DNA of 64,000 bases from Chromobotia macracanthus (GCA_036877525.1 JAZGTH010000066.1:3477501-3541500); one strand, 5' to 3'; positions 8,901 to 20,110 are shown, numbered from the stretch's first letter. The notes: generated by a model not told the origin, from the letters alone. Made by a program: numbers and translations.

Positions 8901-11801
8901 ATGAACTACTGAGCAAGCGCATAACAGATCAGCGTTTCAAACATGTCCTTATCTTACCCTGATCTGCAACAGTATGTTTATAATAATGATTTATAATTTA
9001 AACTGACGGTCCGATTTCCCGGGAAATGTCACTTTGGCTTTCCTTGACTTCAGCATATGTAATGAAAAGTACGTAAAAGCAATTTTATGTTTCAAACAGA
9101 GATGGCGATAGAGAGGCGAAAGTTACGGATTGTAGCTTTAAGTATATTCTATATACTTACCTTGGTAACAGATTGCATCATAGTGGGAGTCTGGAAGGGG
9201 GTAACCAGTCTGATTTGGAAACAAGTAAACAGTTCGCACTCCCAGAAGCCCCCCACCACACTGAGGTCGACGTATGTTAATGGGGTAACGCACGCTCCTG
9301 TCCGCCAGCCAGCCTGCATTACACACATCCATGCCAGTCTTCCATGCCAGGTACAGCTGGCCTGTGGTGGCTAGCTGAGCGCCGAGCTTTGCACACTGCT
9401 CTTCGGCTTCTGGGAATGTGAACTTCTCCACAGAGAAGGAGTAAAACACTCTGCCTGAGTGACAAAGAGAAATCATAAAGAAAAAAACAGGGAAAACAGA
9501 ACTCTGGCTAGACCAACACATGGCAGTTTACAATACGCTGATTGAGGTACCTGTCATTTTCTCGGCAAAACAGTAGACATCATAGGTTTCGTTGACATCT
9601 CGGACTCCGTATGTTCGTACACCTGGAAAATTCTCTTTGTCTCCGTAGCAGGGCTCCCTTGGCTCATGAATGGGATACCTTTGGAAAATCGTATGAAGTA
9701 TCCAAATTACTGATGGATTAAGTCAAATCTTATAAAACTTAATAAATAACATCTGGTGTTTTGTGGATTTTACTCCATGTTTAGTGGTGTTGACAATATT
9801 AACTTTAAAGACAGGGTTGGTGATTTTTTCCCCAAATGTTTTTATTACGTTGGTTGAAAGTCTTTTCACATCCTGATAACAATCACTAAGTGGTCTAAAT
9901 ATATTTACACATTCATCAAATGCTTATCCAATCATTGCATTCGGTCCGAATGCAATCACAGGATGTCCTACCTGCCTGTCAAGCCATGTATTTGCATACC
10001 TCCGCATGTTGTTCATGTGTTGTGGAGAAAGCCGTGGCTTTGGAGCACACTCTTAAGGGAAGGTGGGATCTTACGCTTATAAATCTAGCTTGCAATTGCT
10101 AGCCTCTCCGAAACAGCCTACTTTTCAGATACCCATTTAACATTTCATCGTCTTTTAGGAAATGGACCGAAAACACTGATGACATCATCCCGCACAACAG
10201 CGATTTTTGTCCAATCAAACGCTCTCTGGAATGAGGATTTCAACCTGCTTAACCGTAAACACATCGACACGAACCAAACGCCGAGCTTGTCCCGTTGCAC
10301 GTTTGTTCAGATGATCGTTTTTGACAGCAATGTCAACCTCACAGCTGACAAATGAAGCAAGCAACCAGAGATCAGACCATGACCAAATGCGACTGGGCAT
10401 CACACAACCACACAGGCTGGATTTACAGAGGTTGTCAGCTTCACCTTACCTCACAGTCTGGTCTGAGAGCCATCCAGCATCACACTGATGAAACCCGTCG
10501 TCGTAGGCCGCCTGGAGCTGGGCTGGGGTCGCAATACGGGCGCTGTTTTCCACACAGGCCTCCTTGGCCGCCTCAAAGGTCAGCGTGTACCGGGTGGAAA
10601 TGGCCCGGTAGTGGAACACGATCCCTGTGCAGATGTCATGGATTCATTTAACATTGATTTATTGATTCATTTCCATTATGCAATGACAACGTTTGTTTTG
10701 AACGTTCTGGGAACGTTGTTTTAATGTTAGTGCATGGGGCGTTTTTATTCAAGCGTTTGTTTTCACTACTACTTTTCACTCACTACTTTTCGGCGGCTAC
10801 TGAATCAATAGCGCAACGTTGCACTGACGTTACCGCGGGAACGTTACGGGAAACGTTAGCCAACGTTGTGAGAACGTTCCCCAGCTTGATAGGTTACCTT
10901 GAACCAGCATGTCCACGGAGTCGTAGTTATCTTCAATGCCCTGCATGACCTCACACCTGTAGATGCCGGAGTCTTTGGATCGGAGCTCTGAGATCTCGAT
11001 GGTGGCGTCTGTCGGAACCACCGGGTAATTTACCATACGGACCCGGTCCAGGTAGTCCGGATCAACCTGCACCAGGCCGTCGGTGGCGACCAGGATGACG
11101 GTGATACTGCCCTTGTGGATGTAGCTCCACTTGATGCGGTAGGACAGCGGGGCGACGGTCGGGGCACCGGGGTCATGGACGGTGTCGTCCTGGAAGTAGC
11201 ACGGGATGACCATACCGCCGCCCAGCAGGGGGCGCAGCGGCCGCTCCGCAGGTATGCTCACACTAATGGTGCTGTCCTGATCTGTGAAACCGAGCCCATT
11301 ATATATTGCATTATATAAATAAAACCTTTTAAAAACTGCAGTCTGTAACTCTTTTGGCTTGAACTAATGAACTAAATCACTTATTGAGCAAGTACATGAC
11401 AGATCAGTGTTTAACGTTAACCATCTGTTATATCATAATCATAATATTATGTAATGTATAATTATGTTATAGGATAATAATATATAGGTATATTATTATA
11501 TTATAATAGTAATGATTTATAATCTAAGCTGTCGTAAACGTCAGCTTGGTTTTATATGACGTCAACATACGTAACACGCCTTAAGTAACCTGCAGTTCTG
11601 CGTTTCAAACAGAGATGGCGGTAGAGAGGCGAAAGTTACAGATTGCAGCTTTAAGCATGAAAAGCTGAACATTTTTTTCAAAGATGGCAAAAGAGATATT
11701 GTTTATTAAAAAAACGTCCACATACCAGCCATGTCCCCAAACACAACTGCGCCAGAAATGACACTGAAGCACGCACACAGCAGCAGCAAAGTCAAAGACA
11801 T
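2960..11801 (-). CDS. Lectican core protein (aggrecan/dermacan-like chondroitin sulfate proteoglycan), complete, 14 coding exons
   Basis: Secreted matrix proteoglycan expected to bind hyaluronan through its N-terminal G1 domain and matrix ligands through its C-terminal lectin domain. Coding exons in transcript order: 11801-11726, 11281-10898, 10624-10450, 9678-9551, 9454-9161, 8642-8340, 8086-7994, 7913-6027, 5945-5832, 4892-4734, 4642-4560, 4164-4020, 3376-3197, 3036-2960. They total 4098 nt with unbroken phase and GT-AG introns, giving 1365 residues. Domains: signal peptide 1-20, Ig V 30-153, Link 154-254 and 255-352, linker 353-484, Ser-Gly repeat region 485-1113, EGF 1114-1151, C-type lectin 1152-1280, CCP 1281-1340, basic tail. 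The Link2 strings LATTGQLYLAW and GVRTVY are aggrecan-like, but aggrecan's G2 Link pair and keratan sulfate region are absent. It is much shorter than mammalian aggrecan. A teleost dermacan-type lectican is the best alternative name; versican, neurocan and brevican look less likely from Link2. Family assignment is firm; orthology is not. Confidence 0.95.
3440..3851. mobile_element. Non-autonomous DNA element, family B, in lectican intron
   Basis: One end reads GCTAACAATTTTAGGCTGTA and the other ends GAGAATGTTCCGCGTTAGC. The same inverted-end structure recurs at about seven other places in this window (see the findings). It has no coding capacity. It lies in the intron between the lectin and CCP exons of the lectican. 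Confidence 0.7.
4436..4553 (-). mobile_element. tRNA-derived SINE (minus orientation) abutting a lectican splice donor
   Basis: Read on the minus strand, a tRNA-like head (CTGTAGCTCAAACAGTAGAG, then GGTTTGATTCCC) is followed by the teleost SINE tail motif containing AAAAGCATCTGCCAAATGCA. The A-box and B-box identify an RNA polymerase III-derived SINE. Its head begins within about 10 nt of the donor of the exon ending at 4560. Confidence 0.8.
4944..5188. mobile_element. MITE-like element, family A, copy 1 (lectican intron)
   Basis: A 245 bp element with terminal inverted repeats: AAAGCTGCAATCTGTAACTTT at the left, and its near-complement AAAGTTACGGATTGCAGCTTT at the right. The left end is followed by the family marker CGCCTCTCTAGCGCCATCTC. 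It has no transposase and is flanked by TTAA/TTAAG-like sequence. It lies between the EGF exon and the first lectin exon. Confidence 0.85.
6577..6912 (-). repeat. 48-bp coding minisatellite in lectican (about 7 units of 16 residues)
   Basis: A second, independent array of about seven 16-residue units has the consensus SGLPSGYSSEISGSGA. It differs in length and sequence from the 51-bp array just upstream in the same exon. The unit resembles the SGLPSG-containing repeats of the aggrecan CS1 region, which supports an aggrecan-type ancestry. Units are less uniform than those of the 51-bp array, so this array may be older. Confidence 0.85.
7192..7854 (-). repeat. 51-bp coding minisatellite in lectican (13 units of 17 residues)
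   Basis: Thirteen head-to-tail units of 17 residues have the consensus DISGSGSASGYPVHSSG. Variants include Y for D at position 1, E for A at position 8 and D for V at position 13. Three consecutive units (2-4) are identical at the protein level, a sign of recent unequal exchange. Shorter degenerate units continue to about 7125. Each unit offers several Ser-Gly sites for glycosaminoglycan addition. Because 51 is a multiple of three, all six frames tend to stay open here, which produces long spurious frames on both strands. Confidence 0.93.
7994..8642 (-). other. Lectican linker exons 6 and 7 after G1
   Basis: Exon 8642-8340 (303 nt) and exon 8086-7994 (93 nt) are both phase 1 at each end and keep the frame open from the Link modules into the large attachment exon. 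Both are acidic and rich in Thr and Ser, with several NxT/S sequons (NETLN, NITG, NITE, NMTE). They occupy the place of aggrecan's interglobular region but do not encode a second Link pair. No known fold is recognised. Either exon could be alternatively spliced without a frameshift, since both are symmetrical. Confidence 0.8.
8868..9139. mobile_element. MITE-like element, family A, copy 2
   Basis: The right end reads GAGATGGCGATAGAGAGG then AAAGTTACGGATTGTAGCTTT. The left end, AAAGGTGCGATCCATATCTTT, is diverged. It is inverted relative to copy 1. Its right end sits about 20 bp from the donor of the Link2 exon (9161-9454). Confidence 0.8.
9809..10140. mobile_element. Dispersed repeat, family D, copy 1 (lectican intron)
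   Basis: Contains TTTTCACATCCTGATAACA, CAATCACTAAGTGGT, CATTGCATTCGGTCCGAATG and GGTGGGATCTTACG in an order repeated at 32546-33010. CATTCGGTCCGAATG is a perfect 15-nt palindrome. No coding capacity. Confidence 0.7.
10680..10890. mobile_element. Partial family B element in lectican intron
   Basis: Carries GAACGTTCTGGGAACGTTG and GTTAGCCAACGTTGTGAGAA, the end motifs of family B. One end finishes a few bases from the donor of the Ig exon (ending 10898). Its outer boundaries are unclear. Confidence 0.5.
11333..11652. mobile_element. MITE-like element, family A, copy 3, filling lectican intron 1
   Basis: Left end AAAACTGCAGTCTGTAACTC, right end GAGATGGCGGTAGAGAGG followed by AAAGTTACAGATTGCAGCTTT. 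The intron between the signal-peptide exon and the Ig exon is 444 bp (11282-11725), and about 320 bp of it is this element. Confidence 0.8.
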
Positions 11802-11964
11802 GTTTAATCTACAGAAATAAACGAACAGTGGTTGTTTAAAATGAGTATCACACTTCCTTTTTCCTTTCATATACTTTTAAGAACTACTACTATTATATTA
11901 TCTGTATTCTGGTTTAAGTGTAAGATATTACATTTAAAAAAAGAACATGACTTTATGATTTTCT

Positions 11965-12115
11965 ATTACGCATCTGGCAGATGCTTTTATCCAAGGCAAC
12001 TTACAGTGCCTTCATGCCATGCATGTGTGATCAGTATGTGTGTTCCCTGGGAATCGAACCCACAATCTTTTCCACTGCTAATGCAATGCTCTACCAGCTG
12101 AGCTACAGAAACACA
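11965..12115 (-). mobile_element. tRNA-derived SINE upstream of the lectican
   Basis: Minus-strand head CTGTAGCTCAGCTGGTAGAG (A-box) and GGGTTCGATTCCC (B-box), followed by the tail motif with AAAAGCATCTGCCAGATGCG. Full-length, about 150 bp. It lies less than 200 bp upstream of the lectican ATG-containing exon, in the 5' intron. Confidence 0.85.
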
Positions 12116-13423
12116 GAGTTTCTTAGAATTTGGTTCATTCAGTTCGCTTTAATGACAGTTGAGCTGGCATGGACTCCACATGATTGTGCAAAACCTAATG
12201 ATCCGTGCATGATTTAAGATTGTGCCAAAGAGCATCCAGCACCAGCAGGAAATCTGACCTTATGCACAAATTCATTAACATGCACAATGTCACTAATTTA
12301 CTCATTTGATTAGTGACCTAGAATCCCAGATTTGAACCCCACTATACAATTACCAGTGATGCATTGAACTAAAGCCAAAAACAAGGTCCAACACAATATC
12401 AGTGACACACTGTAATTATTTCAAGGCGATTTCTCTCTGTTTCCAGGGCTTTAACACAGTCTGACTAAGCGACTGTATTTGGGGTGGAAATTTGGAATGG
12501 AACAGAAACATGGCGTCATCAATTCACTGTCCCATTGAAACCTTCACACGTACGCTCTTTCCTCCTGTCTCTCGCTGTAGAAGAATAGCTCACTGTTTGT
12601 GCCACGGAAGTGTTTTGGGCTTGGTAAGTTAAATTTTAATCAATTTATATTGTGAAATCTGCTCGGAGGAAAAAGCATAACATTTTCCAACATTTTTTAA
12701 AAAAATGCTAAAGTTCAGTTTGATAATGAGCACAGTGTGTCTTTCAGTACTGGCCTAAGTTTCTTCCTTGGCTTTTACTCAAGTTTTCTGAATCGGGCTG
12801 TTTTAAATGCACTGAGTGATTGTAGGGGACCTCCAGTCTGGCACAGCCCCGATGTAGTTTTTTATCTTACACCCCGAATGTCAAAGGGAAAGTCTTACTT
12901 CTGCTTTACTGCATTATATGCCGGAGGAATCAAACCTAACAACCAAAGACTTCCGAAGTGAAATGTGCTTCCAATTTTTAGCACCAAAGGACAGATAGGG
13001 AAAACAGTATTCTGTACATATATTCTGTATAAAAAGTATATATTCTGTACAATTTAATTTTCATTGCATATTTTGTATACTCTGCACTGACAGCATGTTT
13101 TCATACGGCATGCTAAAATGCACACAAATATGTCTAGGCGTGACAAGCGCCACATTCAACATCTGCTTGAAAGACAGAAATGTCAACTCAGGTGTCTGAG
13201 ATGAGATGAGTAATAGAGGATTTCATGCTATTATAGACCAAATAAAGAGCAGATTCAATTCTGGTTTCAAAGAATAAATATCATTCAGTGCTGTATTAAC
13301 ACACTTTTCATTTAATGAATACATAAAGCAAATTTAAAGGAATGAAGGTTTGGTTTGCAAAAACATATTAAGGCTGGTCTTAGATTAAGATATGAGTTTT
13401 TGTCTACAATTTTGTGTGTCTTA

Positions 13424-13500
13424 AGGAAAAGTTAATAAAATAATGAAAATTCTGTCATCGTTTACTCATACGCTCGTTCCAAACCTATAAGACTTGAAAC
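13424..13500. mobile_element. Family C repeat fragment
   Basis: Contains ATGAAAATTCTGTCATCGTT, CTCATACGCTCGTTCCAAAC and a following ACCT, matching the left end of the complete family C copy at 30714-30985. Truncated. Confidence 0.6.
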
Positions 13501-14477
13501 ACAAAACATTGATCTTTTTTATCCCATGACATTAAATGTAAACTAAAACCTTTAAGCTTCAAAAGCGATTTAAAATCACGACAGAAGTAACATAAATGTG
13601 CTCTGTACAGATCCTTCCAGCTCCAATTTGTCTCATAAAGGCCGGCAGTGTCAAAACAAAGTCCCGCCCTGGACACACACGGCCTTTAAAATGTCCAGGC
13701 ACACGTGCCATGTTAAAAAATGCGACTTCATGTCTACAGTTATATTCTGGAGCTGTCGAGCAGGGGTGGAGAGAGAACCTCGACAGTATCTCCATTCAGC
13801 CAGTGTGGTAATGTTCTCTTCCCATCAGCAAAGGCCAATAAGCAGAGTTCTGTTCATGCTGTGGTCTGGGCTCATGGACCCAGGCCTGCGTTAAAGCCAA
13901 TGTAAACACTATGCTGTATTCCAGAGGAGGCCCTTACTCACCAAAGCCCAGAGAAACCAGAACACTGTCCACATTCACATACACAGCGTGGCAGGTAAGC
14001 CAGTCTACTGTAATAAGGTAAGGTGTGACGACATGGCATATTTATACATGCAGGTATATGGGACACATACTACAAATAATGTGTAGATGTGCCCTAGACC
14101 TCCATTACAGAACATATACTAAAGTTTTATATAAGCACTGTATGTAGCTTCACATACAACACACCTCACCCATCTCTATCAAGAGAATTGTACAAGATGA
14201 GACCAGGATAAAAGTTAGTTTGATCAAATATGACATCAGTGGAATAAAAGGCAAAGGCCATGTTGAACTGGAATTACGTACAAAATGATACAAAGGCCTT
14301 TTTTAAAGACTTTTTTCCTATGAACACCCAAATTACCCTAATTTCAACCAATAATTACATTCCCCAAAATGATGCAAGAGTGGATGTCCAAAAGAAATAT
14401 GGGAATTTCTTGTAATAATAATTATTATATTACAAGAGAGTTCTAATGGTTTAAACTTACACTCAAACACACTTACT

Positions 14478-14738
14478 TACAAAAAGGTGCTTCATGATGC
14501 CATAGAACCATTTTGGGCTGTATGGTTCCATTAAGAACCTTTAGCATCTGTAGAACCTTTCTGTTTCACAAAATGTTCTTTGTAGTGGAAAAAAAAGTAT
14601 TTAGACTATTAAAAGGTAAGAAAGAAATTGCTCTTTTTTTAAGAAGCTTTGCCTAAATTGCTCTTTGGGGAACCGAAAAATGGTTCTTCCAAGGCATCGC
14701 TGTGAAGAACATTTTAAGAACCTTTATTTTAAGAGTGT
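14478..14738. mobile_element. Palindromic MITE, family F
   Basis: The left half carries CATAGAACCATTTTGGGC and TTAAGAACCTTT. The right half carries the approximate complement, GGGGAACCGAAAAATGGTTC and GAACATTTTAAGAACCTTT. The element therefore folds on itself. No coding capacity. Confidence 0.7.
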
Positions 14739-16179
14739 ATATGAGCAACACCCTAATTACAGCATTAAAAACTGATACAATTAAATATACAAAACAATAA
14801 TAAGTAAAAAGAGCAAGAATTTGAGTTATCACTAAAACTGCATCAGCCGGTTACAGATTTAATTAGCCAAACCCATCTCCCTGAGATGTGCATACATATA
14901 TCTAATAATGCATATAACTAAATAATCCAGGATCATTTCAAACTTACCAAGCTAGTATTGTCCCTTGTTGCTCGTTCAGTTGTTTTTGCAGTGTCCTTGT
15001 ATTGTACATTAATTTGTCATGTGGGAATTAATGATGATTTTCCGGTGATTTTGGACCGCCTGCCTTCCCTGTGTGAGTCAGGAGCAGAAAGGGACCTTAT
15101 TCAAATTGAGCACAAGTTTAGTAAAGTAAGTGAGAGAGAGAGTGAGCGACACAGTAGGGCGAGAGAGAAAGAGAGGGAGTGGGCATCTATTGAGGGCCCC
15201 TGAGTGGCACTCTACATTTTCAAATCACAACGTTACCCACAATGCAATTTTCAGTCCAGTATTTCAATTGACATTATGTGTTCTGCTTTTAAAGGCATAC
15301 GCCCTTTCAAAAATCAAGTGGAATAATTATTTGCACTGTGTGTTTGTTCTGAGGCGTTTGCTAAGACTAGGAAAGAGAAATGCTTCGCGACTTTATATCA
15401 AAAAAACGATTTTGGAGAATTGTACTGCAGCTGGTTTAATATTAGACAGGTAAATGATGACTGTAGAGTCTGTGCTTGCAAGAATCTCTCAACCATATAT
15501 CAGTCTGTGTCTGATGGGGCTGGAATTTCACACTTCAAACTTTGAAATGTTGACTCACCAAAAAGCTTTTCCTCTTAAGGCTCTAATTTCATTATATGAG
15601 AAGAAACTACATTGTCCAATCCTTTACCCAAACACATAAGGGTACTTGACATGAAATACTTTTAGGAAGTTGACATGTCCTGCAGTGACATGCTGTTCTC
15701 CACCTAAAACTGCTTTATACATTCAACATAAAAATCGTTTATATAAATTATGCATACAGTTTTCATGACTTTGAGAGACGATAGATTTGTCTAGTTTAAA
15801 ACTGTCTAATCTTGAGATAGAAAAAGTAAATGGGCACATTATGTATCAACTTCCTGTAAGCTGATTTTCTTGGCTACTGCAGCTATTTAACGGAATTTAA
15901 AATCAGTGAATTAATGAGATGGAAAATTTTACCCGTACTTTGGTTAGATATGGTCAGGAAATGCAAAACGATATTGTTTTAAACCCATGACCTCGATGTC
16001 TTCTGGCCAAGAAATGTGTTTTACACAGGAAGTGTGATAAGACTCACCTAATTACACAACGGAAAACTCACAACAGCCACCATTTCAGACATTCAACAGA
16101 AGTTCAGAAGACATTATGTAAATGGCTTGGACACGGTTGAATTAACTCTCTGTTTCTATACACTTAATCATTTATCTAT

Positions 16180-16478
16180 AAAGCTGCAATCCATAACTTT
16201 TGCCTCTCTATCGCCATCTCTGTTTGAAAACATGAAATTGCAGGTTACTTTATGTACATTTCATTATGTATGTTGAAGTCAAATGAATCCAAACTGACAT
16301 TTCCTGGGAAATCGGACCTGACAGCTGAAATTATAAATCATTATTACAACCTTACCAATGGGAATCAGGGTAAGGTAAGGTAAGATACGGAGAGCATTTT
16401 AAACACTGATCTGTCATGTACTTGCTCAGTAATTGATTTTTGTGCATTTTTAACTAAAAGGTTAGGGCTTGCAGCTTT
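16180..16478. mobile_element. MITE-like element, family A, copy 4 (intact ends)
   Basis: Left AAAGCTGCAATCCATAACTTTT followed by the GCCTCTCTATCGCCATCTC marker; right AAAGGTTAGGGCTTGCAGCTTT. About 299 bp. This is among the best preserved copies in the window. The interior contains AACACTGATCTGTCATGTAC, shared with copies 2 and 3 in the opposite sense. Confidence 0.85.
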
Positions 16479-16623
16479 AGATTATCATACAAAAGGTTTC
16501 CCACAGGTATGTGTATGTGTGTCATTCACGTCTATATAAAGGCAACAGATGCCTGGGCCAATACTATACATTACAAGCATGTAATGTATAGCATGTAATA
16601 TGTAACAATATTTGCACTATACG

Positions 16624-16728
<105 letters not shown>

Positions 16729-18196
16729 CTTCTGCTATATACAAAACACTGAAATGTATGTGTCATGTGCTCCATAAACCATGTACCTAAAATAGAATCT
16801 AACATGCTTGGACAACCCTGTAAGTCGAACACAAATATATATTGTGTCTGGTGGCACAAGCCCTGCTTGTTGAACCTCATACTGGCACATTGTTGCTCCG
16901 TGTACGTTACAGAATCTAACAACCTGCATTCAGTTTTAGCAATGCTCACGTTTGGCTCTTAACAAAACATTGGGTTTTTATGAAGTCGGCGAATTGCAGG
17001 TTTTGTCTGACCCTGTAACATTTAGGGGCAACAGAGTCATAAAAGTGCCTCTTTAGATTATCGCTGTTGTAGTTTGTGAGTTAGTCATTAGGGCCAAAGT
17101 TTTACAGGCCCCCAGAAGCCATTAAGAGTTATTAACAGGTAAATTGATGACATCATCTGAATTGCATTATGAAAAGTTTTTGTGTTGTACTGATTATTTT
17201 AATGCTCCAAAAACGGTCAATACTTTATTAAGAAATGGACAAATGTCTTGTGTACTTAATTGCAGATTGTTACACATTTATTTGTCATACAACTTGTCAT
17301 ACAACTTATTGTTCTATAAAAGGACAAATAACACTTTTCTCAAACACATAAGAGATGTAAACAACAGATGAATTAAATAATTTGTTAAAGTTCACATGAA
17401 CACGTTGCAACCGACTTCAAAGTTCTGACATAATTCAAAGTGAAAAAATGAAGGACGTGGCTTGTTTTGGTCCACTGGGAAAAGTAGGTGTTTCAAAGCT
17501 GACAGCAGACTAACCATTGGGGGGAGTGGTTAACAGCTCTGGCTCCACCCAAACCATCAGACTGACATCATCCGAGAAGGTCTGCTGTTCCAGAAGTACA
17601 TTTTGAGATTTTGATTAAAAATTATGAGGGGACATGAATTAGACAAATAATGATTTTATCATTTACAATAACCACTGCAATATTCCATAAATCTAAATCA
17701 ACTGTTTGCTCAATCGTACATTTTGATTTCATTATGACTTAAATAAGTAATTTTAAAACACATGATCATTTACACTAATTAACTGTATTCTTTTGACAAA
17801 GCAGATTAAGTATAGATTAATGTAAATGTATAGATCATGCCTCAAACTGATTCTGACAAAAACTGCTCTGTGGTCTTTGCAGAACTTCACATTGTGTAGA
17901 TAAACTGACTTAAGCTATTAAAAATATCATAGAGACGATCATGACACAGTGTTTCATTGTGTTTACAGCAGTGACTTTCTGAATCAGCTGTTTGCTCAAG
18001 TGTCTCTCTAAAATGAAAACAAGGAACATATATTCATAAGAGTGAACAGGCTGATTTTGCAGACCAGCATGTTGGAAAGAATAACTTAACAGTAGCGTTT
18101 TCCTGGCTGGAGGTGACAAATTTCAAGCCAGTAAAGGAGTGCTGATGCTACAGCTTTCTGTCTGGGATGAGAGTCATCATGAGATGAAATGAAAGC

Positions 18197-18292
18197 TTAA
18201 AGGGGTTCTATTATGCATTTTGACTTTTTCAACTTTAGCTAGTGTGTAATGTTGCTGTTAACTTCAAAAAAGGCATAACTAGACCCCTTTAA
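18197..18292. mobile_element. Very short MITE (96 bp), family G
   Basis: Begins TTAAAGGGGTTCTATTATGC and ends GCATAACTAGACCCCTTTAA. The outer 11 bp are complementary apart from one mismatch and the TTAA is at both edges, as expected for piggyBac-type target sites. It encodes nothing. Confidence 0.7.
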
Positions 18293-18709
18293 AAAATCTA
18301 TACAATAAAAACGGTTTGAAAAAAAAGATGGTGGAGTAGTCACTTTAATTGTATGAGAAAAGCAGCTTTATCAGTCTGGAAGATAATTCCTTTTCATGTT
18401 CCAAGTCATGGGTTTGGGTGAATAAAAAAATGAAAGAAATGAATTACATAAATAACAAATGTTTTATGTGTACCATCCCTTTAAGAGATAAGATTTATAC
18501 CAGCTGTCCCTTTACCAGCTACACAACTGGTGTGTCACAGCTAAACGGCGTGTTCTGTTAATGAGGACTAGTTGTTAGTCTCTGGTCAGTAATAGATGTC
18601 AGTACCAAGTTCTGTTCTGAATATCTCCACAGTTAGTTTTCATCAAACAACAAATGGAAACTGATTCATAGTGCAACAAATATGCTTCATGTCTTAATTT
18701 AGCCATCCT

Positions 18710-19007
18710 GGAAATGTTCTATATTTGCTTCATGTCTTTTGTAAAAGTTCTCTTGCAGTAGCGTTAATAGAACGTTTTTAACATTATAAATCATATAGCA
18801 ATCATATACTTCTTAAGTTAGTGGAACATTTAAAAAACGTTACAGAATTAAAAAAATGTTTGACTAACATTCATAGAACCAGGCAATAATGTTGATACAA
18901 CGTCTAACAATGGACGTTTGAACGTTACTAGAACTTTCACAATAACATTTTTAACCTAATGGAAATGTTATAAAAATGTTCTTGCAACCTAAAATTGTTA
19001 GTTGGGA
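18710..19007. mobile_element. Family B element
   Basis: The right end reads CTTGCAACCTAAAATTGTTA then GTTGGGA, the complement of the family B left end (TAACAATTTTAGGTTGTAAG). The interior has the family's repeated AACGTT/AACATT motifs. The left boundary is approximate. Confidence 0.6.
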
Positions 19008-19632
19008 AATGATTATATTTATAGGTTAACATTTAAAGGCATGTATTCTCACCTACAGTATATTTTGAAGCTGCACATTGAAACAGCAAATGACACGAGA
19101 CTCATCAGCGCTCATACGTGCTGAAGTGATTCACACACATCTGACTGTCCTCTCTGACCCCAGCACAGGTCTGTACTCCTCACGTACCCTCATATGACGC
19201 AGAACTTGGCTAAACAAGGTCGCTTTGACTCCCTTCCCATCTCTCCCACTCAACAGGGTATTGACACAGCTTTTCAGTGTCCGTTGAGCAGGGAAAAGTA
19301 GGCTTTTACTGCGTTTCATTTAAATGAATGGAGCCATTATGGAGATGTCACAGCCACGGACCCCTACTGCTGCATATGAGCATGTAGTGACCAACTGACG
19401 GGACAGAGAGGCGATTTTTTAAACATATGTGTTAATGCGAGTTAACTGCAATGCCATCTGTGCAGAAAAGTCCAAAAAGTTCTGAAAGTTTGGTTTTGAA
19501 ATTCATCCATTATGCATCTATGTCGCTTTATTAAGTGAGGCAGGATTTTTATAGTACATCACTGAATTATATTGTTAGTTTACGTTTTACAATCATCTCT
19601 CACAACGTGTAATTTTTGAAGCAGTTAGACAG

Positions 19633-19931
19633 AGTGTGTGTGTGTGTGTGTGTGTGTGGGGCGGGGGTTTACTTAACCATATAATAGGGGCAAATTTGTA
19701 CCAAAAGTCAGCAAAACCTGACAAATCTGAGCAAAACCCCCTTTTTGGGACATCCTCTTTTGTAAAAACATGACAAAAATATAGTAAATAATGTTTTTTA
19801 TTGTGAAAGGATTAGAGGGGTAGGGTTAGGTTATAGTGTTTATAACTAGCTGTGTTTAAAAACAACAGCAGTCTATAAAATGTCCCTATTTAGGTAGATA
19901 AGTAAACGTGTGTGTGTGTGTGTGTGTGTGT
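19633..19931. repeat. Family E repeat flanked by two (GT)n runs
   Basis: GT runs at 19633-19658 and about 19909-19931 bracket a block with GGGACATCCTCTTTTGTAAA, ATAGTAAATAATGTTTTT and GGGGTAGGGTTAGG. It is the reverse complement of the repeat at 39440-39710. Confidence 0.75.
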
Positions 19932-20035
19932 GACAGACAGCATCATAAAATCAGTCCACATGGCATGCATTATATTTCAAGATTTCTGAAGTTATACCAA
20001 TTGATATTCTCGAAATAATTTGTTTTGCACTGCAT

Positions 20036-20110
20036 TTTGAAAGAATGAAAAAATAACATTTGGGTTTGGAATGACATGAGGGTGAATACAGTAAATAATG
20101 AATTTTGGGA
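20036..20110. mobile_element. Family C repeat fragment (reverse)
   Basis: GGTTTGGAATGACATGAGGG, then TGAATACAGTAAATAATGAA, is the reverse complement of the family C left part. Truncated. Confidence 0.55.

Larger units (their letters stand above)
9161..11801 (-). other. Lectican G1 block: signal peptide, Ig V and two Link modules (exons 1-5)
   Basis: Exon 11801-11726 encodes a hydrophobic leader starting MSLTLLLLCACF. A splice acceptor lies 7 nt before the ATG (AG at 11810-11809), so at least one non-coding exon lies upstream. Exon 11281-10898 is the Ig V domain, with the lectican signatures RIKWS and SGIYRCEVMQGIED. Exons 10624-10450 and 9678-9551 form Link module 1 (AYDDGFHQCDAGWL, then YPIHEPREPCYG). 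Exon 9454-9161 is Link module 2 (CNAGWLADRSVRYPI, ending DAICYQG). The cysteine pattern and exon sizes of 175, 128 and 294 nt match what I recall of the lectican family. This block binds hyaluronan together with link protein. Confidence 0.95.

Noticed and set aside
12591..12645. Plus-strand segment bounded by CTCGCTGTAG and CTTG/GTAAGTT, resembling a 55-nt exon
   Set aside because: It has no open frame of interest and no partner exon on the plus strand nearby. Isolated splice-like pairs occur by chance in this much sequence.
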